Below, piece by piece: positions 14,350 to 21,240 of a DNA stretch of 41,748 nt. The notes under the pieces were generated by a model, which searched no databases, was not told the origin of the DNA, and was given only the letters and a program-made list of their open reading frames with translations. A program made the position numbers and the translations under genes. Each line of letters starts with the position of its first letter. Within the stretch, counting starts at the first letter, position 1. This DNA comes from a virus, in IMG/VR virus record IMGVR_UViG_3300043411_000559, positions 1 to 41,748 of that record, one strand, 5' to 3'.

Positions 14350-14389
14350 AAAAGGGAAGTGATCAAGCCGTCAGACTCAACCACTCCCC
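14350..14389 (-). terminator. Intrinsic terminator after the ssDNA-binding-like gene
   Basis: On the minus strand a 14-bp stem (GGGGAGTGGTTGAG with CTTGATCACTTCCC, including four G-U pairs) closes an 8-base loop and is followed by TTTTCC. It lies between the SSB-like gene and the phosphoribosyltransferase gene and would limit expression of the distal operon. Confidence 0.7.
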
Positions 14390-14413
14390 TCAACCAAGTG
14401 AACAACCTACGGA

Positions 14414-14869
14414 TTAGAAAGCGTCAGACGCGTCCACAAATCCTGTCACTCGCAGCACGTCCTGAGCGAAATCCTTCGCCACAGTCGTACCGTCAGCAGC
14501 CTGCTTCACGCGGTTACCGACAACCACCTTCACCGGTGCGCCCTCAAGCTGAGAAAGGTCCAGCTTGAAACCGAGCGGCAACGTGTCGGTACCCAGGATC
14601 TCCTGCACCCAAACCCGCAGCTTGCAGTCCGGATGGTTGGAGAACGTGACCGGCGTATTGCCGAACAACACCCTACCGACATACTCTTCCGGTCCGGTCA
14701 CGTTGAACCGGAACGAAACCTGATGCTGCTTGCCCTTGGAGGGATCGTTCTTGTCGATATCGAACGGTGTCTCACGTTCCTCGACAGTCTGAATCTCTGC
14801 TTCGACAATTGTGTCTTCCGGAATTGCCTCGAAAACCTTGGCTTCTTCCAGTTCAAAAGTAGTACCCAT
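14414..14869 (-). CDS. Single-strand DNA-binding-like protein (DUF669-type)
   Basis: The 151-residue acidic protein has the look of phage proteins encoded next to Sak4 or RecA-like ATPases and thought to bind ssDNA. It has a beta-rich body (TIVEAEIQTVEERETPF, QVSFRFNVTGPEEYVGRVLF), a PVKVVVGNRVKQA strand and an acidic C terminus ending in DAF. The resemblance is by pattern and context, so OB-fold identity is inference. The start ATG 14869 has ACAGGA upstream within a leader nearly identical to that of the ATPase gene. The terminator follows 25 bases after the stop. Confidence 0.65.
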   Translation of the reverse strand: MGTTFELEEAKVFEAIPEDTIVEAEIQTVEERETPFDIDKNDPSKGKQHQVSFRFNVTGPEEYVGRVLFGNTPVTFSNHPDCKLRVWVQEILGTDTLPLGFKLDLSQLEGAPVKVVVGNRVKQAADGTTVAKDFAQDVLRVTGFVDASDAF

Positions 14870-14887
14870 GTCTAGTCCTGTCTAGTC
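14867..14887 (-). repeat. Shared translation leader, copy 1 (SSB-like gene)
   Basis: The minus strand reads GACTAGACAGGACTAGACATG, ending in the start codon. A near-identical copy precedes the ATPase gene at 16063-16082. ACAGGA is the likely ribosome binding site. Confidence 0.7.
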
Positions 14888-14958
14888 AATGTCTTGCGGA
14901 CGATTTGCCCGCAATTACCTTACCACAGACTGCCGCCGAAAGCAAACAGCCCGTCACG

Positions 14959-16065
14959 TTACTTCGCAACGCCCTTGAAGCACGGCTTACACATGATGCG
15001 ACGATGGCGGATGCGGGAAAGATCGGCGTCTTCCTCGCTGGCTACCTCGTCACCACATACCGTACAGTAAATGTTGACGCCGTGTCCCAAATCCTTGGGT
15101 TCGACGCCATCCGGAAGCTGGTTCCGTGGACCACTAGCGGACGGTTCGGCGTCGGCTTCAGCGGCCACAACAACCTGCTCTGGCGGATCAGCCTTGAGGA
15201 CAGGATCAGCCACCTTGACAGGCTCAGGAGCAGCAACAGGCTCAGGAACAGCTTCAACAGCAGGGGCAATAGCATCCTCCGGTTCAGCAAGCTCATGCAT
15301 CTCCGAAACGGCACCCTCCTTCAAGTCCACCGAACCGAAGATCAACTCTTCGATGCGCTCAAAGTCGTCAGCGAAGTTCACGTCCAAATCCTGAGGCAAC
15401 TTACCCGAACGGTCCTTGATCCAAGGATGCAAAGGATCGGGGAAAGTCTGCAACTCGCGACTCATCACCCTCTTCGCTTCACCCTCAACCACTTCTGTTC
15501 TCAAACCGTTCTTCAACAGCAACGCCAAGTCGACATAAGCAGCGATCTTGTCTGCCATCGAACCCTGCAAACCTGGCTTCACCCAAGTCTTACCGGTGTC
15601 AGAATCAGAAGTTTCCTTCAAGTGGCAAGTGAACACAACGTGCATGTCCAAATTGCGGAACCCGCGGATCAAAGCACCCATCTGCTCAGACAACCAGTTC
15701 CAGTCAGCCAACCGCATGCCAGCGATACGTTCATCCCGCAAACGTTCCCGGACCATGATCTGCTGAACCTCGTCGATCGTGTCGATCACAACGGTCTCAA
15801 CTTTGAAACCGAAAATCTGCTCACGAACATCTTCAGGCTGATCCAAAGAGTTCTTGATCCTCAACAGATCATCCAAAGAACGGATCTCCACATAGGGAAT
15901 GTTTCTGTCAGCGATGGACATAAGCCCACCCTCGGCGCTGGCGTACAACGGGTTCGGCCAAGTAGACGAAATCAACGTCTTACCAGCACCAGGCTCCCCG
16001 CAAATCAAAGCTTTCGTGTAACGACCGTAATCAGATGCTCCGGTGCGTCGAATCTCAACTGTCAT
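14959..16065 (-). CDS. Sak4-like RecA-fold ATPase (recombination)
   Basis: The 368-residue protein has Walker A GEPGAGKT at 23-30 and Walker B VVIDTIDEV at 92-100, with a RecA-like sensor stretch HVVFTCHLKE near 140. This is the AAA_24/Sak4 type, an ATPase that promotes single-strand annealing or strand exchange with an SSB partner. After about residue 235 comes a long Ala/Pro/Glu/Val-rich linker (about 250-315). A C-terminal zinc ribbon follows (CTVCGD...MCKPCFKG), unusual for Sak4 and perhaps used for partner binding. It sits between the Cas4-like nuclease and the SSB-like gene, forming one recombination module. Confidence 0.83.
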   Translation of the reverse strand: MTVEIRRTGASDYGRYTKALICGEPGAGKTLISSTWPNPLYASAEGGLMSIADRNIPYVEIRSLDDLLRIKNSLDQPEDVREQIFGFKVETVVIDTIDEVQQIMVRERLRDERIAGMRLADWNWLSEQMGALIRGFRNLDMHVVFTCHLKETSDSDTGKTWVKPGLQGSMADKIAAYVDLALLLKNGLRTEVVEGEAKRVMSRELQTFPDPLHPWIKDRSGKLPQDLDVNFADDFERIEELIFGSVDLKEGAVSEMHELAEPEDAIAPAVEAVPEPVAAPEPVKVADPVLKADPPEQVVVAAEADAEPSASGPRNQLPDGVEPKDLGHGVNIYCTVCGDEVASEEDADLSRIRHRRIMCKPCFKGVAK

Positions 16066-16082
16066 GTCTATCCTGTCTAGTC
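16063..16082 (-). repeat. Shared translation leader, copy 2 (Sak4-like gene)
   Basis: The minus strand reads GACTAGACAGGATAGACATG, differing from copy 1 by one base missing between AGGA and TAGACATG. The TAG in it is the stop codon of the Cas4-like gene, so the leader spans a stop/start joint. Confidence 0.7.
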
Positions 16083-16931
16083 TGTATCTTCAATGGGTTC
16101 ATGCAGTTTAGCATGAATAGGTACAACAATGCCACACTCTTCAGTGTAGTCACACCAAGTGCAGCTATCAGCGCCGATACTCGGAATGTAAATCTCGTTC
16201 TTCACTGCCTTTTCGATCTCGTTGCAAACCCTGTACAACCGCATCATATCAGCATCGTCGCGGTCCCCGGCATCAATCTCCTTGTTGCCCCACAGATGAT
16301 ACCAGATCGCTTTACGGGGAAGCTTCTTGTAAGCTTCGTACAGGTTTGCTCCATTAGGCATCGGAGGATACCGGGGATCGTTTTCGAAGCCCAACCAGAA
16401 CTCTGGTTGCTCCGAAGCGTACGAGTAGATCGTGAACTGTATGTCCAAGCGAAGCTGCATCAGTGTGGGTTGCTTGGAGTTGGTCTTGTAGTCCACGATC
16501 CGCAACACGTTCTTGCCGCGACCGGACTTCTTCTTCTCAACAAGGTCAACGATGCCAGACAAAGTGTGTTCACCGAAAGGCACACAGAACTTGTGCTCAG
16601 TAGCGACCACGGTGCGTGTCTCCCAGGCATGATGCGAGTCGTACTCTTGCAAGATTTCGATACCACGTTTACGCAAACCGCCGTAAGTTGTGAACTTCGG
16701 CCAATAGTCGATACCAGCACCAAGGATCTCCGGTTCGTGCCAGGTCTGCTTGAACCGTTTGATGGACTCGTCCACGTTACCGTGCTTGTTGTACCCCTCT
16801 AACGCTTCGTGGATACAAGTACCGAAAGTTGCCTTGGCATTGTTTCGATATGGTAGCTGATCCAATTCCGCAAACCGCGCCTGTAATGGACATAACATCC
16901 ACCGCTTCATAAGGGAAGCGTTAAACTTCAC
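16077..16931 (-). CDS. Cas4/RecB-type PD-(D/E)XK exonuclease
   Basis: The 284-residue protein carries the catalytic set of the family: His41 in TCIHEALEG, GIVD with Asp129, VDYKT with Asp147 and Lys149, and Gln165 in QFTIYSY. Cys14 plus three C-terminal Cys (CTWCDYTEEC near 258-267) form the iron-sulphur site typical of Cas4. It should resect DNA ends for recombination with the Sak4-like ATPase downstream. The start is GTG 16931, overlapping the endonuclease VII-like stop (GTGA). No CRISPR elements accompany it, as usual for phage Cas4-like nucleases. Confidence 0.9.
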   Translation of the reverse strand: MKFNASLMKRWMLCPLQARFAELDQLPYRNNAKATFGTCIHEALEGYNKHGNVDESIKRFKQTWHEPEILGAGIDYWPKFTTYGGLRKRGIEILQEYDSHHAWETRTVVATEHKFCVPFGEHTLSGIVDLVEKKKSGRGKNVLRIVDYKTNSKQPTLMQLRLDIQFTIYSYASEQPEFWLGFENDPRYPPMPNGANLYEAYKKLPRKAIWYHLWGNKEIDAGDRDDADMMRLYRVCNEIEKAVKNEIYIPSIGADSCTWCDYTEECGIVVPIHAKLHEPIEDTD

Positions 16932-17371
16932 GACAAGTACCTCACTGCCTTTTCCAGAACCTCTACCGAGTCTTGAGCAAGACCGATCATACGATTACAT
17001 GTTTGACAGAGCAAACCGCGGACCTCGTTCGTTTCATGGTCATGGTCTACAGCAAAGTGACGCTCGGCTTCACCGCCATACTGGTTCGATGTGGTTCCAC
17101 AAATAGCACACCCGCCCCCTTGCGCTTCCAACATGGCATGATACTGGTTTTCGGTGATCCCGTACTTCTTAGCCCAATTAGACTTACGAATCATGTCGCC
17201 GTAACAGGGCTTGCAATAGGTATGCAAATCAATACTGCCACACGGGCGCTTCTGAGCGTAGAACTCTGACTCCTGTTTGTTCTCACCGCATGAGTTACAA
17301 CGCCAAATATGATCTGGACGCGGCGCAACGCGTGGGCGCTTGGTAGGTCGTGTAGATGTGGATCTACCCAT
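16928..17371 (-). CDS. Endonuclease VII-like HNH homing nuclease (copy 3)
   Basis: The 147-residue protein has a basic N-terminal tail (TRPTKRPRVAPRPDH), a zinc knuckle (CNSCGENKQESEFYA...YCKPCYGD), then YGITENQYHAMLEAQGGG, CAICGT, AVDHDHETNEVRGLLC, CNRMIG and a closing helix. A seven-residue insertion (NQYGGEA region) separates CAICG from the HDH motif compared with the other copies. It sits directly upstream of the Cas4-like gene with a GTGA overlap. It looks complete and active by motif content. Confidence 0.87.
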   Translation of the reverse strand: MGRSTSTRPTKRPRVAPRPDHIWRCNSCGENKQESEFYAQKRPCGSIDLHTYCKPCYGDMIRKSNWAKKYGITENQYHAMLEAQGGGCAICGTTSNQYGGEAERHFAVDHDHETNEVRGLLCQTCNRMIGLAQDSVEVLEKAVRYLS

Positions 17372-17380
17372 GTGACAACT

Positions 17381-17536
17381 TCACTTACGCCACCATCTCT
17401 TCCTCTTTGGTAAAGCCGTCACTTCAAGGGGACCATACCCTGTCCAACGCCGCATGTCGTGCGGCTCTTTATGGTCCGCAGGCAACACACACACCACCAC
17501 GAATCGGCCATTGATGCCCTCACAGCTACAAGTCAC
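17381..17536 (-). CDS. Small basic protein downstream of the XRE gene (51 aa)
   Basis: The frame runs from GTG 17536, overlapping the XRE stop (GTGA), to TGA at 17381. GGTGAG lies 6 bases before the start. The product begins MTCSCEGINGRFVVVCVLP and ends in a strongly basic tail (PKRKRWWRK). CSC and one more Cys could bind metal. It fills the gap between the XRE and endonuclease VII-like genes exactly. No family is recognised. Confidence 0.5.
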   Translation of the reverse strand: MTCSCEGINGRFVVVCVLPADHKEPHDMRRWTGYGPLEVTALPKRKRWWRK

Positions 17537-17772
17537 TTCAATCTCACCAAGAACACAACCTCAGCGTCAGACAACTCCAACACCGCAGCAATGTTACAAA
17601 ACGCTCTAAACGAAGGCTCCATCTCACCAGACTCAATCTTACTCACATACGACGGAGACAAACCGGCAGCAGCAGACAACGCTCTAGCCGACAATTGTTT
17701 CTGACGCCGCTTGAAGTTGATCGCTGTCCCGACGTTCACAGTACCGCTCATACCATCCGATCTCTTTTTCAT
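17533..17772 (-). CDS. XRE-family helix-turn-helix repressor-like protein
   Basis: The 79-residue protein is essentially one Cro/C1-type HTH domain: FKRRQKQLSARALSAAAGLS, then SYVSKIESGEMEPSFRAF and a final helix. It should bind an operator as a dimer. The start is uncertain: ATG 17772 (AGGA 9 bases upstream), ATG 17751, or GTG 17739, which lies 7 bases after a TGGTATGAG extended -10-like box and could be leaderless. Any choice overlaps the 3' end of the upstream gene by 56-89 bases, the longest overlap in the window. It may regulate the early operon. With no integrase in view, lysogeny is not implied. Confidence 0.8.
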   Translation of the reverse strand: MKKRSDGMSGTVNVGTAINFKRRQKQLSARALSAAAGLSPSYVSKIESGEMEPSFRAFCNIAAVLELSDAEVVFLVRLK

Positions 17773-18301
17773 CTAACACGATCCTACCACAGATAAAACA
17801 TTCCCACGCTTCATAGGTGTAATCCCACACTTTTCTCGAATGGTCACAAGCTTCAACAAAGTTGAACTCACCAGGCATCTTGATCATATGCGGCAACTGT
17901 ACTTCGTGACAATAATCGACGCGCTTCTCGTCTTTCTCGAACCAATGAACCTCAGCTTGTTCAACCTGCTCGGCAGGCAACCAACCTAATACGTCCACAG
18001 ATTTCAGGTTCGGTATGTGGACGAAAACATACACATCTACGTCTAGCCACCTAGCATACACCCTGTAAGGTGGGCGCACCCCAGGAACAGTACGAATCGT
18101 GCGTCCCTCGTCGTCGGTAGTGATAAACGCCAACGCACGAGAGTTACCTTTCTTCAAATCGTCTAACGTTGGGGCGCGGTCATACGAGTCCAGAAACGCC
18201 ACGTCAGCAAAGGTGTTGCGAAAATCGTTTCCTGCTTCTTTCGTCAGGATGCGTCGCCGCAAAACTTCTCGTGTTGTTTTCACTAAATGGTCTTGTTCCA
18301 C
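17684..18301 (-). CDS. First gene of the early operon, unrecognised (205 aa)
   Basis: The GTG at 18301 sits 8 bases past a strong -10 box, so it is probably the first codon of a leaderless mRNA; an in-frame TTG at 18337 would lie in the -35 box. The protein has a beta-rich middle (YRVYARWLDVDVYVFVHIP, then VDVLGWLPAEQVEQ) that recalls restriction-endonuclease-like cores, with acidic residues upstream (NDFRNTFADVAFLDS). It also has a CFICGRI pair near the C terminus. Those are hints only and no family is assigned. First-transcribed phage genes often act against the host or its defences. Confidence 0.65.
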   Translation of the reverse strand: MEQDHLVKTTREVLRRRILTKEAGNDFRNTFADVAFLDSYDRAPTLDDLKKGNSRALAFITTDDEGRTIRTVPGVRPPYRVYARWLDVDVYVFVHIPNLKSVDVLGWLPAEQVEQAEVHWFEKDEKRVDYCHEVQLPHMIKMPGEFNFVEACDHSRKVWDYTYEAWECFICGRIVLDEKEIGWYERYCERRDSDQLQAASETIVG

Positions 18302-18337
18302 TAGCGGCACTATACCACTATCAGGTGTCGAAAGCAA
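18302..18337 (-). promoter_or_regulatory. Main promoter of the minus-strand early/replication operon
   Basis: On the minus strand TTGCTT (18337-18332), a 17-base spacer and TATAGT (18314-18309) preceded by TGG form a near-consensus promoter. Seven bases later lies GTG 18301 with no ribosome binding site. It overlaps the 3' end of the last lysis-block gene and marks the boundary between the late and early regions. Confidence 0.75.
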
Positions 18338-18626
18338 GCCGCTTTCTGATCAACCAGTTCCTACCGATATAGAAAGGGTGAACCATCTCGTAAACCACAT
18401 GGATACGATCCGGCGCTACTTGCCGGTCACCGAACATCAAATGCCACGTCAAGCCACCCCACATAACAGCCAGCATCGACCGACCAACAGGATGCTTCTT
18501 AGTGTGCCAAAAAGCGGCAGACAACGTATGGCGTTCAGTTCTTAACGCCCAAACATCATAGCCCACCACAACAGCAAAAATGGCGGCCCAACCAGCGAAA
18601 GCCACCGTCAAACCCGGTTCGTTCAT
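18321..18626 (-). CDS. Small membrane protein of the lysis block (101 aa)
   Basis: The ATG at 18626 overlaps the stop of the PAS-like gene (ATGA). Residues 5-27 form a clear transmembrane helix (LTVAFAGWAAIFAVVVGYDVW), and a second, weaker segment lies at 50-64 (SMLAVMWGGLTWHLMF). Basic residues lie between and after them. Actinophages often carry such a protein after the lysin, sometimes suggested to aid lysis. Holin or accessory activity is inference. The main early promoter begins within its last codons. Confidence 0.65.
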   Translation of the reverse strand: MNEPGLTVAFAGWAAIFAVVVGYDVWALRTERHTLSAAFWHTKKHPVGRSMLAVMWGGLTWHLMFGDRQVAPDRIHVVYEMVHPFYIGRNWLIRKRLAFDT

Positions 18627-19312
18627 GTCTCTACAGGCACCAAAGTTGATAGGAAATAGCTGTGATCGTTCGGACCCTTCAAGCAGTGACCGTGAGCAGA
18701 GTAACGCCCCACAACTTCCTGTGTTTTAGCCTTAACAAGAGTGTACTCGCCGTCATAATCCTCTGCGCGTTGCCCTGCGTGCTCTGCCGCGTGGCGAACA
18801 ATGTCGCGCTCTGATTCTTCGATACTCAACCATTCGCCGCCAGCCAAAACCTCAGCCATTGTTAACCCAATCAAACGTAGGTAAGCACGGTTAGCCCAAA
18901 GCATCTCGTAACCGCCCTCCCACACTTCGTGCAACATCGCCGGTGTATCACCGCTAGCCATAACCGCTTTCATGATGTTGACTTGGTTCGTGCTGATGTG
19001 GTGTTCCAAGTTCTCTAACTGATTCACAAGATCAACGCCCAAAGCTTCTATCCTGGCGTTGGTTTCTTCCTCTGAACTCATATGTGCCCTCAAAGCCGTG
19101 TCCAGACTGGACAACGTTGCAGTCAACTCTTCAACTCGGGTGTCCGTAGCCCGCTCCTTCAACTGCTGAGCGAACTCGGCTCGCACGCCACTCTTAACGC
19201 GGTGAGCCACCCACCAGGCGGCAGGAACGATAACAGCGGCGATACTCACTATGATTCCAACTTGAGATAACGTTTGTGAAGCTGCTGCCAGCAGCACTAA
19301 AGCAAAGATCAC
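18623..19312 (-). CDS. Membrane-anchored coiled-coil protein with a C-terminal PAS-like domain
   Basis: Residues 1-40 hold one long or two short membrane segments (IFALVLLAAASQTLSQVGII, then VSIAAVIVPAAWWVAHRV). Residues 45-110 form a heptad-like coiled coil. Residues 120-229 look like a PAS domain: GGYEMLWANRAYLRLIGLT, then AEVLAGGEWLSIEESERDI, a helical stretch, GEYTLVKAKTQE and the final strands GRYSAHGHCLKG and SYFLSTLVPV. PAS domains sense ligands, redox state or partners. The gene lies just after the lysin, where a holin or holin partner is expected, so it could tie lysis to a cell-state signal. The PAS call is by eye and should be checked by fold search; the lysis role is inference. 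Confidence 0.7.
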   Translation of the reverse strand: MIFALVLLAAASQTLSQVGIIVSIAAVIVPAAWWVAHRVKSGVRAEFAQQLKERATDTRVEELTATLSSLDTALRAHMSSEEETNARIEALGVDLVNQLENLEHHISTNQVNIMKAVMASGDTPAMLHEVWEGGYEMLWANRAYLRLIGLTMAEVLAGGEWLSIEESERDIVRHAAEHAGQRAEDYDGEYTLVKAKTQEVVGRYSAHGHCLKGPNDHSYFLSTLVPVET

Positions 19313-19313
19313 T

Positions 19314-20090
19314 TCACACGCGGCCCTTCGTGTACGTGTGGTAAATCAACCACTGCCACGTCTTCCGGTTCATGTTACCATACTTGCGCTTAGGAACAAG
19401 CTTCAAGAACTTCTGGAACGCTACAACCTTGTTATGAGTGCCAACACCATAAGTGCCTGTCTGCGGCAGCCCGAGCGCCTTCTGAACAATCTTGACTTGC
19501 TCGCCGGTATCACCCATCGTCAAGAAAGGCTTCTTCTTCGCTTGCTCGCCTGCCCACAAGAACCAGTACAGCTTCTCTTGCTGTGTGAGCATCGTCGGGC
19601 CACTAGCTTTGATGCCGGTAGCCAACTCGGCCGGAGACGCCGAGATTTGGAAGTGCATGAAGTCCTTAATGCTCGACCAATCACCGCCCCAGTCAAACAC
19701 CCACGCACCGTTGTTTGTTTGAACTGCACGAATGTCCGCCAGCATAGCTTCAGGAATGTCGCAATGCCCCGCACGAGTAACCGGGTAAGGGAAATACGGG
19801 TTAGACTGCCAGTTGAAATCACCGGCAATACCATAAGCGTGCAGCGAGTAACCGGAACCACCCGTGATAGCACGACAGACGTAAGCGCCGGTATCCGCTG
19901 GACGGAACTTGTAATTGTGCTTCTTCGCTATAGCATCAAACGTGCGCCAAGCCGCCACGGTGCGGCTATCAACCGTGATGCTCGCACCTGAACAGCACCA
20001 CAACGGCAGTCGAACCATTCTGCCTGGACTACAAGCTGGACCCCACAAAGAACGAAGGGCAGTAGTGTTTCTAAGAAGACGACCGGCCAT
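19314..20090 (-). CDS. Endolysin: M15 peptidase with peptidoglycan-binding domain
   Basis: The 258-residue lysin has an M15 (VanY/L-alanyl-D-glutamate or D-Ala-D-Ala peptidase) domain. The zinc ligands are His84 and Asp91 in SLHAYGIAGDFN and His146 in KDFMHFQI. From about 180 to 255 a PG_binding_1-type domain follows (MGDTGEQVKIVQKALGL, GTYGVGTHNKVVAFQKFLKL). It cleaves peptide bonds of the host wall. No signal peptide is evident, so it needs a holin for release; the gene two bases upstream is the candidate. It is a single complete gene, with no separate mycolylarabinogalactan esterase seen. Confidence 0.9.
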   Translation of the reverse strand: MAGRLLRNTTALRSLWGPACSPGRMVRLPLWCCSGASITVDSRTVAAWRTFDAIAKKHNYKFRPADTGAYVCRAITGGSGYSLHAYGIAGDFNWQSNPYFPYPVTRAGHCDIPEAMLADIRAVQTNNGAWVFDWGGDWSSIKDFMHFQISASPAELATGIKASGPTMLTQQEKLYWFLWAGEQAKKKPFLTMGDTGEQVKIVQKALGLPQTGTYGVGTHNKVVAFQKFLKLVPKRKYGNMNRKTWQWLIYHTYTKGRV

Positions 20091-20092
20091 GA

Positions 20093-20428
20093 TCAGTCAC
20101 CGGCCACATCTTCAACCACCGGGAAATCTTCAGGATCAGGCCAAACAGTATCGGCTTCGTCTTTACCGGGTTGTAGATCCTCGTGAGACTCGGCGTCTTC
20201 AACCGCATAGAACTCTGGAGTTACCCGAGGACGAGTACGGTAGAAGCCCTGGTATAGCACCATAGCGGCACCAACAAACGCTACAACGGCACCTGGCACG
20301 GCAGCAGGGATCGCAACGCCGAAAGCGGCGATCAATCCAAGAGTCGCAGTGACAAGAGCAATGACAGAAGCGGTCTGCACGCTGTGCAGCCTCACCGGTT
20401 CAGTTACCGGATTCAATGGACCTGGCAT
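20093..20428 (-). CDS. Holin candidate (two membrane segments, 111 aa)
   Basis: The small protein has two hydrophobic segments at about 20-40 (TASVIALVTATLGLIAAFGV) and 42-60 (PAAVPGAVVAFVGAAMVLY). A basic turn (RTRPR) and a long acidic C-terminal tail follow. Two segments plus a charged tail, directly before the lysin with a two-base gap, fit a class II holin. AGGGAG lies 8 bases before the ATG. The 74-base leader has a weak hairpin (TGTCT/AGACA) that may not be significant. Confidence 0.72.
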   Translation of the reverse strand: MPGPLNPVTEPVRLHSVQTASVIALVTATLGLIAAFGVAIPAAVPGAVVAFVGAAMVLYQGFYRTRPRVTPEFYAVEDAESHEDLQPGKDEADTVWPDPEDFPVVEDVAGD

Positions 20429-20502
20429 AACAAATCTCCCTTTAGCTTCTTACAGTTCTACTGTCTATCTTCGGCAGACAATACCTCTGATTAAAGTTTC
20501 AG

Positions 20503-21240
20503 TCAGCTTGTAGGGATAACCCCTACTTGTTCGCCCCACTCGTCCGCAAAACTCGGCCCTTCAAGCCACATCATACCCTGACTGCCCGAAGGTAGTCCGG
20601 AAAGTTTGAACCAGAATTCCATTGTGAGATTCACCAGTGAACGAAAATCGACCGCGGGGAATCGAATGTACGAAGTGTTCTCTGTCAACTCAACGGAAGT
20701 CCCAGTGTCGACCGGAACGGAACCGTTTGCCAACCCCGCCATGTTTACGTACGTTCCGGAACTGTTTCCCATTGCGTCAACAGCCACCGTGCCAGAACTT
20801 TCATTTAACCTGAAATACATCAAAGGGCTATCTGCTATGACGGTAGCAGCATACCCGCTAACTCTTGCAGCGTAATGGTCGGCAACTTCTCCCGAAGTCA
20901 AAGCCCTGTCATATATGGCTAACTCGTCAGCCAAACATGAAGGTGACACGATTTCAAGCGTATTCGTATTCCTCGCACCGAAGTATTGATTGGTGATTGT
21001 TTGATTGATGTCAGGAAACGGATCAGGCATCCCTATATCAAGCATCTCCACACCATCAAGATAGGCAAATGCCCCAGCAACGTTATCTAACGTCACAACC
21101 ATGTGGTGCCAAGCGCCGTCATTGACGTTCACTGTCGAATACGATGGGAACGCAGGAGCCGTACCCTGGACGATCGCAAGAACGCGAGCGGTGCTGTCAC
21201 CGGCATAATCACCAACCATCACCTGAACGAAGGTGCTCAT
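20503..21240 (-). CDS. LamG-type lectin-like tail protein with domain halves in swapped order
   Basis: The 245-residue protein starts (ATGA overlap with the upstream gene) in what looks like the second half of a LamG/concanavalin-like jelly roll: VNVNDGAWHHMVVTLDN, GAFAYLDGVEM, then ADELAIYDRALTSGEVADHY, the usual end of such domains. It then begins a second domain (SPLMYFRLNESSGTVAVDA, SGTYVN), which stops near NLTMEFWFKLSG and a short tail, only half complete. It may be a permuted single domain, a domain-swapped oligomer, or a truncated repeat protein. Such domains bind sugars, so a host-surface adhesin role is likely. Confidence 0.72.
   Translation of the reverse strand: MSTFVQVMVGDYAGDSTARVLAIVQGTAPAFPSYSTVNVNDGAWHHMVVTLDNVAGAFAYLDGVEMLDIGMPDPFPDINQTITNQYFGARNTNTLEIVSPSCLADELAIYDRALTSGEVADHYAARVSGYAATVIADSPLMYFRLNESSGTVAVDAMGNSSGTYVNMAGLANGSVPVDTGTSVELTENTSYIRFPAVDFRSLVNLTMEFWFKLSGLPSGSQGMMWLEGPSFADEWGEQVGVIPTS

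Noticed and set aside
14905-16080. Long open frame (391 codons) on the plus strand opposite the ATPase gene
   Set aside because: It is antisense to a clear ATPase gene, has no recognisable domain or ribosome binding site, and arises from codon bias of the real gene.
16077-16931. CRISPR-Cas system suggested by the Cas4-like gene
   Set aside because: No other cas genes and no repeat-spacer array are visible; Cas4/RecB-like nucleases are common phage recombination enzymes.
17533-17772. Lysogeny module based on the XRE protein
   Set aside because: No integrase, excisionase, partition genes or attachment site were seen in this window, so the protein alone does not show a temperate life style.
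20456-20480. Terminator hairpin before the holin gene
   Set aside because: The stem is only 5 bp with a 9-base loop and has no T tract, so it is not a convincing terminator.
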